A DNA stretch of 64,000 nucleotides from positions 5,699,001-5,763,000 of the forward strand of contig NZ_JAFHKM010000002.1 of the NCBI RefSeq assembly GCF_016937515.1. The letters are read 5' to 3'. Under the pieces are notes generated by a model, which did no database searches, was not told the DNA's origin, and saw only the letters and a program-made list of their open reading frames with translations. The translations under genes were made by a program, and so were the position numbers. Shown piece by piece: positions 46,189-55,400 of this stretch. The stretch's first letter is position 1; each line of letters starts with the position of its first letter. Source of the stretch: Cohnella algarum. Lineage in GTDB: Bacteria > Bacillota > Bacilli > Paenibacillales > Paenibacillaceae.

Positions 46189-47533
46189 GACCGTCCTCCT
46201 TGGTCATCCGGCGATAAGCCACGGCCGGCGCCTGCTCCGCTTTGCGACTCCTGCTGCGATCCTCCGCTGCCGCGAGCAGCCTTGACGCATCTGCCGGCAG
46301 CGGACCGATATGCTCCGGAAGCTGCGGCCGCTTGCCTGCGCGTTCGCCGATGATGAGTTCCCGCACGCGCCAAGGTATATGGCCTTCGTACTCGATCGTA
46401 AGCTCGGTGATGTCCGCAGGGTCGAACACCACATCCACCGTGCAGCCGATGAACGGCAGGCCGACCTCGTACTTCCGGTCCATGAAGCTGATGCAGCCGG
46501 ATTTGTCGACCTTGCGTGTCTCGCAGTGCAGGAATGCATTCGCGAGCTCGTCCGGATCCACGAACCGAAGCGCTTGCTTGTCGCTACGGTACGCCGTTTC
46601 CGGACTACGCTTGTTCTCCAGCGCCGAATGCGGCTTGTTCTGATAGCACTCCGACAGCCATACGGCAAACAGTTCGTTGAGCCGCTCGAGCGTTTTCGGT
46701 TTCTCAAGCGCGGACTCGCTCAGGAACGCATCCACCACGCGATTAAACCGTTCGACCTTGCCGGTCGCCTCCGGCGAGTAGGGCCTCGCGAATAGCAGCC
46801 GGATCCCGAGCTTGGAGCATGCCCTCGTCATCCATTTGGTCCGGTACTGCTTGCCGTTGTCGAAATAGACCGCCTCGGGAGCGCCGAACTTCTGAATGGC
46901 TTGGCGGAAGCAGTGCTCCACGATGGTCTTGTCCATGACCGGGTAGAATTCGCCATGAAGCACAAACCGCGTCGCGTCGTCGATAAACGTCACCAGAAAT
47001 ACCTGCTTCATGGTACCTCCGGGGCCGATGGGCAAGTACGGGCCATACTTGATATCCGAGTGCCACAAGCGATTACGATGGCGCTTTTGGAACCGCCGTG
47101 CGGCGACGCCCGATTCGGCGTACATGCGCATATGGCGCGTGCTGTAACCGCGCTCTGCTAATCTTTCCTGCAGCGTGCTGCGCTTGATCTGCCCGGGTTT
47201 TATACGGCCTTCCCATTCCAGGATCTGAATGAGCTGGGCAACGCTTCGGCCGGGCACCTCCCGGCGCAGCAAAATGGCCTGCTCCACAATTTCTGGTGGA
47301 ATGATCTCCTCTGACGGCTGGCGTCCCTTGCCTCGTGGCTTCAGGCCGCCGAAGCCGTCTTGGCGATACTTGGCCAGATACCGGCGCAGCGTCCGCTCGG
47401 AGAGTCCAGTTTGCTCACATATCTGTCGCTTGATCTGGCTGGCTTTGGCGGTGTCCAGCCCTTCCGCCAGCAGCGGCGACAGGAGCTGCATGCGTTCCGA
47501 CGCGACGGCCTCTGCTTTCTTCTGATCTTTCAT
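46181..47533 (-). CDS. DDE transposase with rve integrase core
   Basis: 450 residues. N-terminal helix-turn-helix (about 15-60: QIKRQICEQTGLSERTLRRYLAKYRQDGFGGL), integrase core with the D-D-E acids in WHSDIKYGP, VYFDNGKQY and EATGKVERFNR, and a C-terminal Mu-transposase-like beta domain. Resembles TniA-type transposases. ATG 47533 with GCGAGG upstream is used rather than the longer open frame. Confidence 0.92.
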   Translation of the reverse strand: MKDQKKAEAVASERMQLLSPLLAEGLDTAKASQIKRQICEQTGLSERTLRRYLAKYRQDGFGGLKPRGKGRQPSEEIIPPEIVEQAILLRREVPGRSVAQLIQILEWEGRIKPGQIKRSTLQERLAERGYSTRHMRMYAESGVAARRFQKRHRNRLWHSDIKYGPYLPIGPGGTMKQVFLVTFIDDATRFVLHGEFYPVMDKTIVEHCFRQAIQKFGAPEAVYFDNGKQYRTKWMTRACSKLGIRLLFARPYSPEATGKVERFNRVVDAFLSESALEKPKTLERLNELFAVWLSECYQNKPHSALENKRSPETAYRSDKQALRFVDPDELANAFLHCETRKVDKSGCISFMDRKYEVGLPFIGCTVDVVFDPADITELTIEYEGHIPWRVRELIIGERAGKRPQLPEHIGPLPADASRLLAAAEDRSRSRKAEQAPAVAYRRMTKEDGHV

Positions 47534-47570
47534 CTGTTCTGCACCTCGCTTGGTAGACTTCCAGATGAGT

Positions 47571-48116
47571 CTACCGCAGCATCTTGCCGGACAAGAATGC
47601 AGAACGGGTATGTAACCACAAATTTGAATTTGCGACCGGGCGGACAATTCGCGCCAGCCAGCCGGGGGCGTCCCCGACGTAGTGTCCGAAAGGGTGATGT
47701 GCAGTCTGCGTAGAGACGGACGGCTTCTTCGCAGGGTCCTGATGAAAGCGAATGGCGATAGATCTTAGAGCTCCGAGCAGGTATGTGGTCTGTTCGCGAA
47801 ACCAGTTCTTCCAGCGAAGCAAAGTCGCGTCATCTGCCGCTACCGTAGATGGAGCCGCATGTTCCGATACGACTTGTTCCACGCATGCCGATTCGTACCG
47901 TTTGTACGGCACCACACAATCCGGGAGCTCATGGTGGATCTTCCGGCATTGTGTACAACGCAGCCGGCGAATGACGAGCAAGCGGCGATCTCCGTCCTCG
48001 CTGGTGAGCTTCCGCTTCCGACTGCCAATGACACTAAGCGCTTCTCCACAGCAGGGAGAGGGAACCAATTCTGCACATCGAACAAAAAACGCCGGGTGAC
48101 TTCTCATCCAGCTCAT
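47571..48116 (-). CDS. DUF6431 protein of the insertion element
   Basis: About 181 residues. Zinc-ribbon-like CCGEALSVIGSR and LRCTQCRKIHHELPDCVVPYKRY are the recognisable DUF6431 core, a protein that accompanies this type of transposase module; function unknown, possibly DNA binding. The start is uncertain: ATG 48116 is in frame, but ATG 48135 in another frame gives an N-terminus (MVIVSKYELDEKSPGV) that would join the core after removal of one T in a six-T run (minus strand, 48089-48084), so a frameshift is possible. Confidence 0.65.
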   Translation of the reverse strand: MSWMRSHPAFFVRCAELVPSPCCGEALSVIGSRKRKLTSEDGDRRLLVIRRLRCTQCRKIHHELPDCVVPYKRYESACVEQVVSEHAAPSTVAADDATLLRWKNWFREQTTYLLGALRSIAIRFHQDPAKKPSVSTQTAHHPFGHYVGDAPGWLARIVRPVANSNLWLHTRSAFLSGKMLR

Positions 48117-48266
48117 ACTTTGATACAATGACCATGTTGTTTGGGGGATGCATCCCGTGAGCCTGTTCCCGCAGGCCCACATACATGGGAGGCATCCTTT
48201 TCCTTTTCTGTGATACGGTCATTATATTCAGCAACTCTCGGACAGGCAATCCCGCCAGCAATTGGA

Positions 48267-48287
48267 CGTTATCTTTCGGCGGCAACA
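48267..48287. repeat. Right terminal inverted repeat of the insertion element
   Basis: Reads TGTTGCCGCCGAAAGATAACG inwards on the minus strand, matching the left end at 45292-45312 in 14 of 21 positions. Confidence 0.8.
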
Positions 48288-48307
48288 ATCAACTTATCGG
48301 ATTTCAT
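48288..48307 (-). pseudogene. 5' fragment of the interrupted DHA2 MFS gene (with right target duplication)
   Basis: ATG at 48307-48305 with AAAGGGG upstream, codons MKSDK, then the duplicated ATCAAC (48293-48288). It rejoins LIYTLAF of the distal part in frame when the element is removed. Confidence 0.88.
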
Positions 48308-48422
48308 CGAAATTCCCCTTTCTTTTAGATACACGTTATTTTACAATCAAAAATAGATAATAAATAATACATGTTAATTTATGTTTCGATAACTTCGGGT
48401 ATATGGATCAGGAGGGACAGCT

Positions 48423-49304
48423 TTGGAACTGCTGCAGTTACACTATTTTCGAACCGTTGCCGCATTGGAACATATGACCAAAGCAGCTGAACAGCTCCAT
48501 GTTGCGCAGCCGGCACTTAGCAAAACAATCTCAAGGCTGGAGGAAGATCTTGGCGTTCCGTTGTTCGATCGCGCCAATCGGCAGATTCGGCTGAATCCTT
48601 TCGGCAAAGCCTACCTCGCGAAAGTCGAAGCAGCTTTATCTTTGTTGGAAGAGGGAAAAAAAGAAGTGAAGGATATGGCGGGGTTGGAGCGAGGGACAAT
48701 CAGAATCGCCACGAATGCGCTAAACCGTCTCACGCCTGCGATTTCGGCTTTCCGCGAACGTTATCCGGACATCCGCTTCCGCATCAATCAGATTGCGCCT
48801 GCCGAGTCTTACCGCATTGAGATGCTCTTGGAGCAAGGCGACGCGGACCTCGGGTTCGGACCGTTATCGTCCCATAAACCGACCATTCGCGAATGCCCCG
48901 TACTGCATACAGAGGTCTATCTTGCCGTGCCCCATGGCCACCGGTTTGAGCGTCTGAGCGACATTGCCTTGGTGCAGGCCGCCGACGAGCCGTTCATCGA
49001 ATATAAGCCCGGGCATCCGTTTCGTGAGGTTAATGACGCAATCAGCCGTCGAGCGGGAATTCAGCGGACAATCGTCTGTGAAGTAGAGGAGCCTGCCGCA
49101 CTCGGCAGCCTCGTGCAAGCGGGCCTGGGGGTCGCATTCGTTCCGGGATGCAGAGGCGACGAAGTAACGCAGTACACTTTGCTGCCTATTCAAGGGACGG
49201 ATAACAGGCGCGCCTTCTCCGTATTGTGGAATGAAGCTCGCTATTTACCTAAAGCCGTGCGTGAATTTCAACGGTTCCTTATCGAGTTCTTTTCTGATCA
49301 ATAA
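48423..49304 (+). CDS. LysR-family transcriptional regulator
   Basis: 293 residues: winged HTH (about 1-60: HYFRTVAALEHMTKAAEQLHVAQPALSKTISRLEEDLGVPLFDR) and a LysR substrate-binding domain (about 88-290). TTG start with AGGAGGG upstream. Divergent from the interrupted MFS gene across about 115 bp, so it was probably that pump's regulator. Confidence 0.92.
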   Translation: MELLQLHYFRTVAALEHMTKAAEQLHVAQPALSKTISRLEEDLGVPLFDRANRQIRLNPFGKAYLAKVEAALSLLEEGKKEVKDMAGLERGTIRIATNALNRLTPAISAFRERYPDIRFRINQIAPAESYRIEMLLEQGDADLGFGPLSSHKPTIRECPVLHTEVYLAVPHGHRFERLSDIALVQAADEPFIEYKPGHPFREVNDAISRRAGIQRTIVCEVEEPAALGSLVQAGLGVAFVPGCRGDEVTQYTLLPIQGTDNRRAFSVLWNEARYLPKAVREFQRFLIEFFSDQ

Positions 49305-49321
49305 TGGAGAAAGTAAATGAA

Positions 49322-49349
49322 TAGGCCAACCAGAAATTTCTGGTTGACC
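49322..49349. terminator. Hairpin after the LysR gene
   Basis: Near-perfect stem GGCCAACCAGAA / TTCTGGTTGACC, without a good T-run; perhaps a weak terminator. Confidence 0.5.
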
Positions 49350-49358
49350 TAATAATAA

Positions 49359-49382
49359 AGCCCAGGGTTCAACCCCTGGGCT
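49359..49382 (-). terminator. Terminator of nrdJ
   Basis: AGCCCAGGGGTT / AACCCTGGGCT stem followed by TTATTATT on the minus strand, about 20 bp after the stop codon. Confidence 0.8.
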
Positions 49383-49400
49383 CATTCACCGGTTCGCTTA

Positions 49401-52400
49401 TCAACTGCACTTGCTGTACCCGCAGTTCGAGCACGTCTTGCACCCCTCGACGTACAGCAGCGAGGCCGAGCCGCAGGACGGGCACAGGTCGGTAGACGTG
49501 TAAGCGACCGGCAGCGACCGGCCGGCGTAGCTTGCGACCGGCCCGCTTTCCGCCGCGGCCGCAAGCGGAGGCTCGCTCATGGCCGAGCCTTCGTGCCCCT
49601 CCTGCGCCGAGCCGGAGTGCAGCTCCAGCGCCTGGGCGACGGCGTCGGCGATCGATTCGACTCGGTTCGGGCCGAAGCCGACGGCTCCGGTCCCGCCGAT
49701 GCCCTTCAGGTGCTTGATGAGCAGCTGCACCTTGTTGCCGTGGTCGCCGTACCGCAGGAACAGCGAGCAGACCCGGCCAAGCGCCTCGGCCATTGCGAAT
49801 ACGTCGGAGCCGGCTTTGCCGACGTTGAGGAAAATTTCGCCCGGCGTGCCGTCGATGTCGTTCACCGTAATGTAGGCCATGCCGAACGGCGTGTTGAACT
49901 TGTAGGTCGCGCCGCGCAGCACCTTCGGCCGGCTCTTGTACTGCTTGTCGAACACCTTCGCCTGCTGCGGAGTGACGGAGGCGTTCAGCGTCCGATCGAT
50001 TTCGCCGATCGCGGCCTCATCCGACTCAGCCGTCGCGGAAGCTTCCGCGACCGTGCCGCCCGCCGCGCCATGCGCGGTTTCGCTCGCCGAACCGGCAGCA
50101 GCGGCAATCGCTCCGCCGCCCTCCGGCGCCTCGGATTTCGGCGCGTCCTTTTCCCCGTCCTTCGTCGTGCTCAGCACCTGCACGTCCCGGCTGCCGTCGC
50201 GGTAGATGGTCACGCCCTTGCAGCCGAGCTCGAACGCCAGCTCATACAGCTTGGCGGTTTCTTCCACCGTGAAGTCGGCCGGACAGTTCGCCGTTTTCGA
50301 AATCGAGCTGTCGACCCAGCGCTGGATGGCCGCCTGCACGCGGATATGATCCTCGGCCGACAAATCCATCGCGGTCGCGAACCACGGCGGCAGGTCCTCG
50401 CCCGGATGCTCGTCCTTCCATTCCTGCGCGATCGGCACGTACTGCTTGTCGAAGCCGAGCCGGCTTTGCCGGAAATATTCGAACGCGAAATACGGCTCGA
50501 TGCCGGTGGACGTGCCGACCATCGTCCCCGTGGAACCCGTCGGCGCCTGGGTGATGACGGTCACGTTCCGCATGCCTTTCGCCCGCACCGCTTCGGCGAC
50601 TTCCGGGAACGTGCCGGCCATATTTTTCATGAAGCCGCTTTGCAGGTACTTTTCGGCGTCGAACTCGGGGAACGAGCCCTTCTCCGCCGCGATTTCCGCC
50701 GAAGCCAAATACGCTTCCCGCGCGATAAAGCCGTACAGCTTGTCGAGAAAGCCAAGGCTTTCCGGACTGCCGTAACGGATGCGCAGGCGGATCATCAGTT
50801 CCGCGAGCCCCATCGTCCCCAGGCCGACGCGGCGCTCCTTCTTCTGGTTCGCTTCATTTTCCGGGAAATGATACGGCGTTTTGTCGATGACGTTGTCCAG
50901 GAAGCGGGTCGAGTAGCGAACGACCTCCGCCAGCTCGTCCCAGGCGACGTCGTGCTTGTCGGCGTCGTAAAATTTGGACAGGTTGATCGCCGACAGGTTG
51001 CAGACGCCCCACGCGGGAAGGCCCTGTTCCCCGCAGTTGTGCGCGACGAAGCCGTTGGCTAAAAGCGAATGCGTAGCCGGCTCCGTGATATCGTACACGG
51101 TCACGGTTTCCCCCGGCGTTACGCTTTCCACCCGCGACACGAACTTTTCCGATTTGCGCGATTTGCGGGCGATCGACTCCAGCGCCTCTTGTTTGCGCCC
51201 GAGCATGCGGAACCCGATTTGTTCATGAAACTCGGCAATATTGTTGCCGCTCAGAATCAATTCGTAAAACGTTCCGCTCTCGTAAATCCGATGCTCGCCG
51301 GCCTTCGTCGTATATTCGAACCGAGCCTGGGACCGCTTCGTCCGCTCGTAAATCAAGCCGTGAATGCCATAGTTGAGCAGCAGCAGCTGGACGCCTTGGA
51401 GCAGCTTTTTCGAAGCGGAAGCGAGGCGTACGGTGCGGTGCATCTCATCTCGCGTATACACCGTTCCGTCCGCGCTGAACAGCGCTTGGAGAAAAGCGGT
51501 GACGGTCGGCTTGGCCGCCGTGAACAACGCTTCGGGAACTTCTTTGCCGGCCGCTTTCTCTTGCTTCACCCCGAGCGACAGCAGGCGGTCCCGCAATTCT
51601 TTTCGCCACCAGTACACTTGCTTTGTTCCATTGTCCCGCTCGTACACTTTGGCCTTGACGCCCGCAATCGCTTCGCCAGCCTCCACAAGCCGGCGGACGG
51701 CTTCCTCGTCTTCCCCTCCGAACACCATGCCGACGTCGCCTCGCTTCGAAATCCAGCCGTCGCCGGTCAGCCAGCCGAGAAAGTGCCCCCACTCCTCGCC
51801 AAGGTCGTCGCTTTCGGCGAACATGCCTTCCCCGGATTGAATGTAGACGTAATCGTCGGGTGTCAACTCCCGCGCTTCCTTCCAACCGTTATCCGTGTAA
51901 ATGCGGTGATCCGGGGTCACTTTCAGCTCCATGCCGTTTCGAAGCGCGACGTTTACCGTCTCCTTCTCGCCGGTCGGAAATACGACGGCCGAACGCATCC
52001 GGACGCCCGGAATTTCGTACGACCGCCCGTTGACGACTTTAACCTGCTCCATGAGCCGGACGTCCGTTCCGACCCGGAAGGCTTCGCCGCCCATTTTCCG
52101 GTACAGATCTTCGATGCGCATAAGGCCGAATTCCGTCGTGATTCTCGTGTCCGGATGGAAACACGGATTCGTCGCGATGATCGGATTAAAATACCAGCTG
52201 TTCGACATCTCGTTGTAATATTCCATGAACACGACGCCCGGCTCGGCCGACTTCCAGGCGGATTCGATGATTTTGTTCCAGACGTCGCGCGCGCGGACGG
52301 TCCGGTACGGAACGACCGGCTTGCCGAGCTTTTTCCACTTGTTCAGGTCGCCGTCCCACAGCTTGTCGTACTCGGGATCGGTCGTATCCGGAAAAACGAG

Positions 52401-53219
52401 CTCCCACTCGAGATCTTCCTTGACCGCCCGCATGAAGGCGTTGCTGACGCAAACGGACAGATTCGCGTTCGTCACCATGCCCGGCGTCTGCTTGACCGTA
52501 ATAAACTCCTCGACGTCCGGATGCCAGTCGTTGATCATCAGCATGAGCGCGCCCCGCCGGCTTCCGCCCTGCTCGATCAGCCCCGTCGCGTAGCTGAACA
52601 AGCCGCCCCACGACACCGAACCGCTGGACGAGCCGTTCACGCCCTGCACGACCGCGCGGCGCGGACGCAGCGAGGACAGGTTAATGCCGACGCCGCCGCC
52701 CCGGGCCATGATTTCGGTCATTTCGGTCAGCGTGTGCATGATGCCGCCGCGGCTGTCGTGCGGGGACGGGATGACGTAGCAGTTGAAAAGCGTCAGCTCC
52801 TCGCTCGCGCCCGCTCCGGCCGCGATCCGGCCGCCGGGAACGAGCTTCCAGTCGTCCAGCAGCCAGCGGAATTTCCCGTTCCATTCCTTCCGTTTTTCCT
52901 CGGTCGCCTCGACCGAAGCCATCGCGCCGGCCAGACGGTCCCACATTTCCTCCGGGGTTTTCTCCACGGTCAGCGTCAGCTTGTCGACGTCGGATTCGAC
53001 GAGTTCCCCGCTGCGCGTGCGAACCGTCGCTTTCCGGCCGTTGCGGCTTACGACTTCGCCGACTTCCTTCGCGGGAAATTTCGGATCGTCCTTGGTGAGA
53101 ACGAGCACGACATCGCCCGGCTTCGTTTCGTCGGTATTGGCGTTTTTCCAGGCGTAACGGTCCAAAAAAATTTTTTCGCTGAGTCCCGTAAGGCGCTGCG
53201 CGTTCACCGTCGTTTTCAT
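49401..53219 (-). CDS. nrdJ: Adenosylcobalamin-dependent ribonucleotide reductase (class II) containing an intein
   Basis: 1,272 residues, of which 376 (353-728) are an intein, leaving an 896-residue enzyme. It reduces ribonucleotides using B12. Visible: LFNCYVIPSPHDSRGG with the first redox cysteine, ARGGGVGINLSSLRP, the active-site NPCGE, APTGSTGTMVGTSTGIEP, and a C-terminal zinc-ribbon tail (CPSCGS...CKTCSNCGYSKC). The intein lies exactly between NP and CGE, so the enzyme's thiyl-radical cysteine is also the intein +1 residue and activity requires splicing. ATG 53219 follows a purine-rich region; an upstream frame is not needed. NrdR-like boxes lie in the promoter. Confidence 0.93.
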   Translation of the reverse strand: MKTTVNAQRLTGLSEKIFLDRYAWKNANTDETKPGDVVLVLTKDDPKFPAKEVGEVVSRNGRKATVRTRSGELVESDVDKLTLTVEKTPEEMWDRLAGAMASVEATEEKRKEWNGKFRWLLDDWKLVPGGRIAAGAGASEELTLFNCYVIPSPHDSRGGIMHTLTEMTEIMARGGGVGINLSSLRPRRAVVQGVNGSSSGSVSWGGLFSYATGLIEQGGSRRGALMLMINDWHPDVEEFITVKQTPGMVTNANLSVCVSNAFMRAVKEDLEWELVFPDTTDPEYDKLWDGDLNKWKKLGKPVVPYRTVRARDVWNKIIESAWKSAEPGVVFMEYYNEMSNSWYFNPIIATNPCFHPDTRITTEFGLMRIEDLYRKMGGEAFRVGTDVRLMEQVKVVNGRSYEIPGVRMRSAVVFPTGEKETVNVALRNGMELKVTPDHRIYTDNGWKEARELTPDDYVYIQSGEGMFAESDDLGEEWGHFLGWLTGDGWISKRGDVGMVFGGEDEEAVRRLVEAGEAIAGVKAKVYERDNGTKQVYWWRKELRDRLLSLGVKQEKAAGKEVPEALFTAAKPTVTAFLQALFSADGTVYTRDEMHRTVRLASASKKLLQGVQLLLLNYGIHGLIYERTKRSQARFEYTTKAGEHRIYESGTFYELILSGNNIAEFHEQIGFRMLGRKQEALESIARKSRKSEKFVSRVESVTPGETVTVYDITEPATHSLLANGFVAHNCGEQGLPAWGVCNLSAINLSKFYDADKHDVAWDELAEVVRYSTRFLDNVIDKTPYHFPENEANQKKERRVGLGTMGLAELMIRLRIRYGSPESLGFLDKLYGFIAREAYLASAEIAAEKGSFPEFDAEKYLQSGFMKNMAGTFPEVAEAVRAKGMRNVTVITQAPTGSTGTMVGTSTGIEPYFAFEYFRQSRLGFDKQYVPIAQEWKDEHPGEDLPPWFATAMDLSAEDHIRVQAAIQRWVDSSISKTANCPADFTVEETAKLYELAFELGCKGVTIYRDGSRDVQVLSTTKDGEKDAPKSEAPEGGGAIAAAAGSASETAHGAAGGTVAEASATAESDEAAIGEIDRTLNASVTPQQAKVFDKQYKSRPKVLRGATYKFNTPFGMAYITVNDIDGTPGEIFLNVGKAGSDVFAMAEALGRVCSLFLRYGDHGNKVQLLIKHLKGIGGTGAVGFGPNRVESIADAVAQALELHSGSAQEGHEGSAMSEPPLAAAAESGPVASYAGRSLPVAYTSTDLCPSCGSASLLYVEGCKTCSNCGYSKCS
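51036..52163 (-). mobile_element. NrdJ intein with LAGLIDADG homing endonuclease
   Basis: 376 codons from Cys (CFHPDTRITTEFG, block A) to HN (LLANGFVAHN, block G) with extein Cys following. Block B is TPDHR. Two dodecapeptide motifs FLGWLTGDGW and FLQALFSADGTV mark an intact-looking DOD endonuclease, so it may still home. Confidence 0.93.
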
Positions 53220-53302
53220 CCGTTGCATCCTCTCCCCGGCGTCCTTCCCAGCTTGCTTCGGGATCCGCTTCCCTGCGGCAGCGGTTTCCCGGGACGCTCC
53301 AT

Positions 53303-53351
53303 ATTCAATATATTGTGCGTGAAAAACATTGTACCATACCATATCTTGTAT
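53303..53351. promoter_or_regulatory. Two putative NrdR boxes upstream of nrdJ
   Basis: ATTCAATATATTGTGC (53303-53318) and ATACCATATCTTGTAT (53336-53351) match the 16-bp NrdR consensus in 13 and 12 positions and start 33 bp apart, about three helical turns, the usual arrangement. Confidence 0.55.
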
Positions 53352-53533
53352 TTCTATCGACCGATCGGAGCATTCGTCCGTCCTGTTCCCGGAAGAAAAC
53401 AAGCAGGGTCCCGAATGCTCCTATTTTCTCCCTTTTCCTTCCGAAGCGGGTTTGAAACGGTTCCGTTTGCTCATACTAAAATCAAAAGAGAAGAAGAGAA
53501 AGCCGCATCGCGCGAGAAGAGGAGGACAGCACC

Positions 53534-55381
53534 TTGCCTATCCAACCTGCCGAAGGGCCCGCCGGATCTCCGGCCCTTTCCGACGTTCCGATCCCCCAGC
53601 CGATCGCGGAAAACCGCGGGGTTGCCGTTTCGGTTTCGGTCCCCGTCTCCGGTTCCGCTGCCGATCACGCCGGCTTCCCGGACAAAACGGCGCCGGCCCA
53701 GCCGCCGCGCAAACTGCACCCGCTTGTCGAACTTCACGTCGACCGTAGCTCGTTCGAGGAATTGGAGCGCCGGATCGAACGCAACGGCCCTTGGGACGAC
53801 TGGTCGCTGTACCGGATGGCATGGGAGGCCGAGGAAGCGCGCCGCGTGTCCGATTTCCGCGAGCTGCAGTGCATGCGGCTGCTGCCCGGCTTCACCCCGC
53901 TCCCCCACCAGACCGAAACGGCGCGCCGCGTCCTGCACGAGATGAGAGGCAGGGCGATATTGGCGGACGAGGTCGGACTCGGCAAAACGATTGAAGCAGG
54001 GCTCGTGCTCAAGGAATATCTCGTTCGCGGTCTCGTTCGCCGCGTCCTGATCCTCGTTCCCGCCTCCCTCGTGCTTCAGTGGGTACGGGAGCTGAACGGC
54101 AAATTCGGCATTCCGGCGATCGCTCACAAGAAGCTTTATCATTGGAACAACGACATCGTCGTCGCTTCAATGGATACGGCCAAGCGCGACCCGCACCGCG
54201 CCTATTTGCGCGACAGCGAATACGACATGCTGATCATCGACGAGGCGCACAAGCTGAAAAACAAAAACACGGGCAACTATCAGTTCGTCAGCGAGCTCCG
54301 CAAAAAATATTGCCTGCTGCTGACTGCCACCCCCGTTCAGAACGATTTGTCGGAGCTGTACAACCTGATTACGCTGCTCAAGCCCGGCCAGCTCGGCGGC
54401 GAGGGCGAATTCGCCGCCAACTTCGTCGAAGGCCGCCGCCAGGCCAAAAACGAGGACAAGCTGCAAGCCGCGCTTGGCCAGGTCATGATCCGCAACCGCC
54501 GCAGCGACGGCGGCGTTGAATTTACGAAGCGCTCGGTCGCGAACGTCCCCCTTCGCCTGTCGGCGGACGAGCAGGCGCTGTACGACGGGGTGACGCAGTA
54601 CGTCCGCGAGTACGCCAGGTCCGAACGCGGGGATCTGGCCAGCATGCTCTCGCTCGTCACGCTGCAGCGCGAGGTTTGCTCGAGCCGCGACGCCGTCTTT
54701 TTGACGCTGATCAATCTGTCCAAAAAAACGCCGCCCGACTCCCCGCTGCACAACCGGATCTGGGAGCTGGTCGAGCTTATCCGCAACATCAAGTCGAATA
54801 CGAAAGCTGAAGCGACGATGCAGCTCGTCGAAAGCATCGGGGAAAAGGTGATCGTCTTCACCGAATACCGGGCGACGCAGGATTATCTCATCCGCTACTT
54901 CCAGGAGCGCGGACTGTCCGCCGTGCCTTACCGCGGAGGCATGAACCGGGGCAAAAAAGACTGGATGATGGACCTGTTCCGCCGCAGGGCGCAGGTGCTG
55001 GTCGCCACCGAAGCGGGAGGCGAAGGAATCAACCTGCAGTTTTGCCACCATATCGTCAACTTCGATTTGCCGTGGAATCCGATGCGGGTGGAGCAGCGGA
55101 TCGGTCGGGTTCACCGGCTCGGCCAGACCGAGGACGTCAAAATTTTCAACCTGTGCACCGTCGGAACGATCGAAGAGCATATCGTGCACCTGCTCCACGA
55201 GAAAATCAACATGTTCCAGATGGTCATCGGCGAGCTCGACGAAATCGTGGAACGGATGGAACGCGAGGAATCGCTGGAGCGCAGATTGGCCAAAATGGTG
55301 CTCGAATCCGCCGACGAGCGGGACCTTCGCCTGCGGATCGACGGGCTGGGCGATTCGCTGCTCGCGCAGCGCAAATCCTAG
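53534..55381 (+). CDS. yqhH: SNF2-family DNA/RNA helicase (YqhH-like)
   Basis: 615 residues. N-terminal proline/alanine-rich linker (1-60), then helicase motifs: LADEVGLGKTIEA (Walker A, about 145), IIDEAHKLKN, LLLTATPVQNDLSELYN, and the C-terminal half with IVFTEYRATQDYL, TEAGGEGINLQFCHHIVNFDLPWNPMRVEQRIGRVHRLGQ. TTG start after GGAGG. Upstream of yqhG by 19 bp, the same pair as in Bacillus subtilis. A role in the cell is not established. Confidence 0.9.
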   Translation: MPIQPAEGPAGSPALSDVPIPQPIAENRGVAVSVSVPVSGSAADHAGFPDKTAPAQPPRKLHPLVELHVDRSSFEELERRIERNGPWDDWSLYRMAWEAEEARRVSDFRELQCMRLLPGFTPLPHQTETARRVLHEMRGRAILADEVGLGKTIEAGLVLKEYLVRGLVRRVLILVPASLVLQWVRELNGKFGIPAIAHKKLYHWNNDIVVASMDTAKRDPHRAYLRDSEYDMLIIDEAHKLKNKNTGNYQFVSELRKKYCLLLTATPVQNDLSELYNLITLLKPGQLGGEGEFAANFVEGRRQAKNEDKLQAALGQVMIRNRRSDGGVEFTKRSVANVPLRLSADEQALYDGVTQYVREYARSERGDLASMLSLVTLQREVCSSRDAVFLTLINLSKKTPPDSPLHNRIWELVELIRNIKSNTKAEATMQLVESIGEKVIVFTEYRATQDYLIRYFQERGLSAVPYRGGMNRGKKDWMMDLFRRRAQVLVATEAGGEGINLQFCHHIVNFDLPWNPMRVEQRIGRVHRLGQTEDVKIFNLCTVGTIEEHIVHLLHEKINMFQMVIGELDEIVERMEREESLERRLAKMVLESADERDLRLRIDGLGDSLLAQRKS

Positions 55382-55400
55382 AAACGGGAGCCATCGACAC

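Larger units (their letters stand above)
45292..48287 (-). mobile_element. 2,996-bp insertion element with DUF6431, DDE transposase and AAA ATPase genes
   Basis: Bounded by imperfect terminal inverted repeats beginning TGTT (left TGTTACTGCCAACGCATAATG; right, read inwards, TGTTGCCGCCGAAAGATAACG; 14 of 21 match) and flanked by the 6-bp duplication ATCAAC. Carries three genes on one strand in the order DUF6431, rve-type transposase, TniB/ExeA-like ATPase. It is inserted near codon 6-8 of a DHA2 MFS gene. I could not assign it to a named IS family. Confidence 0.92.
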
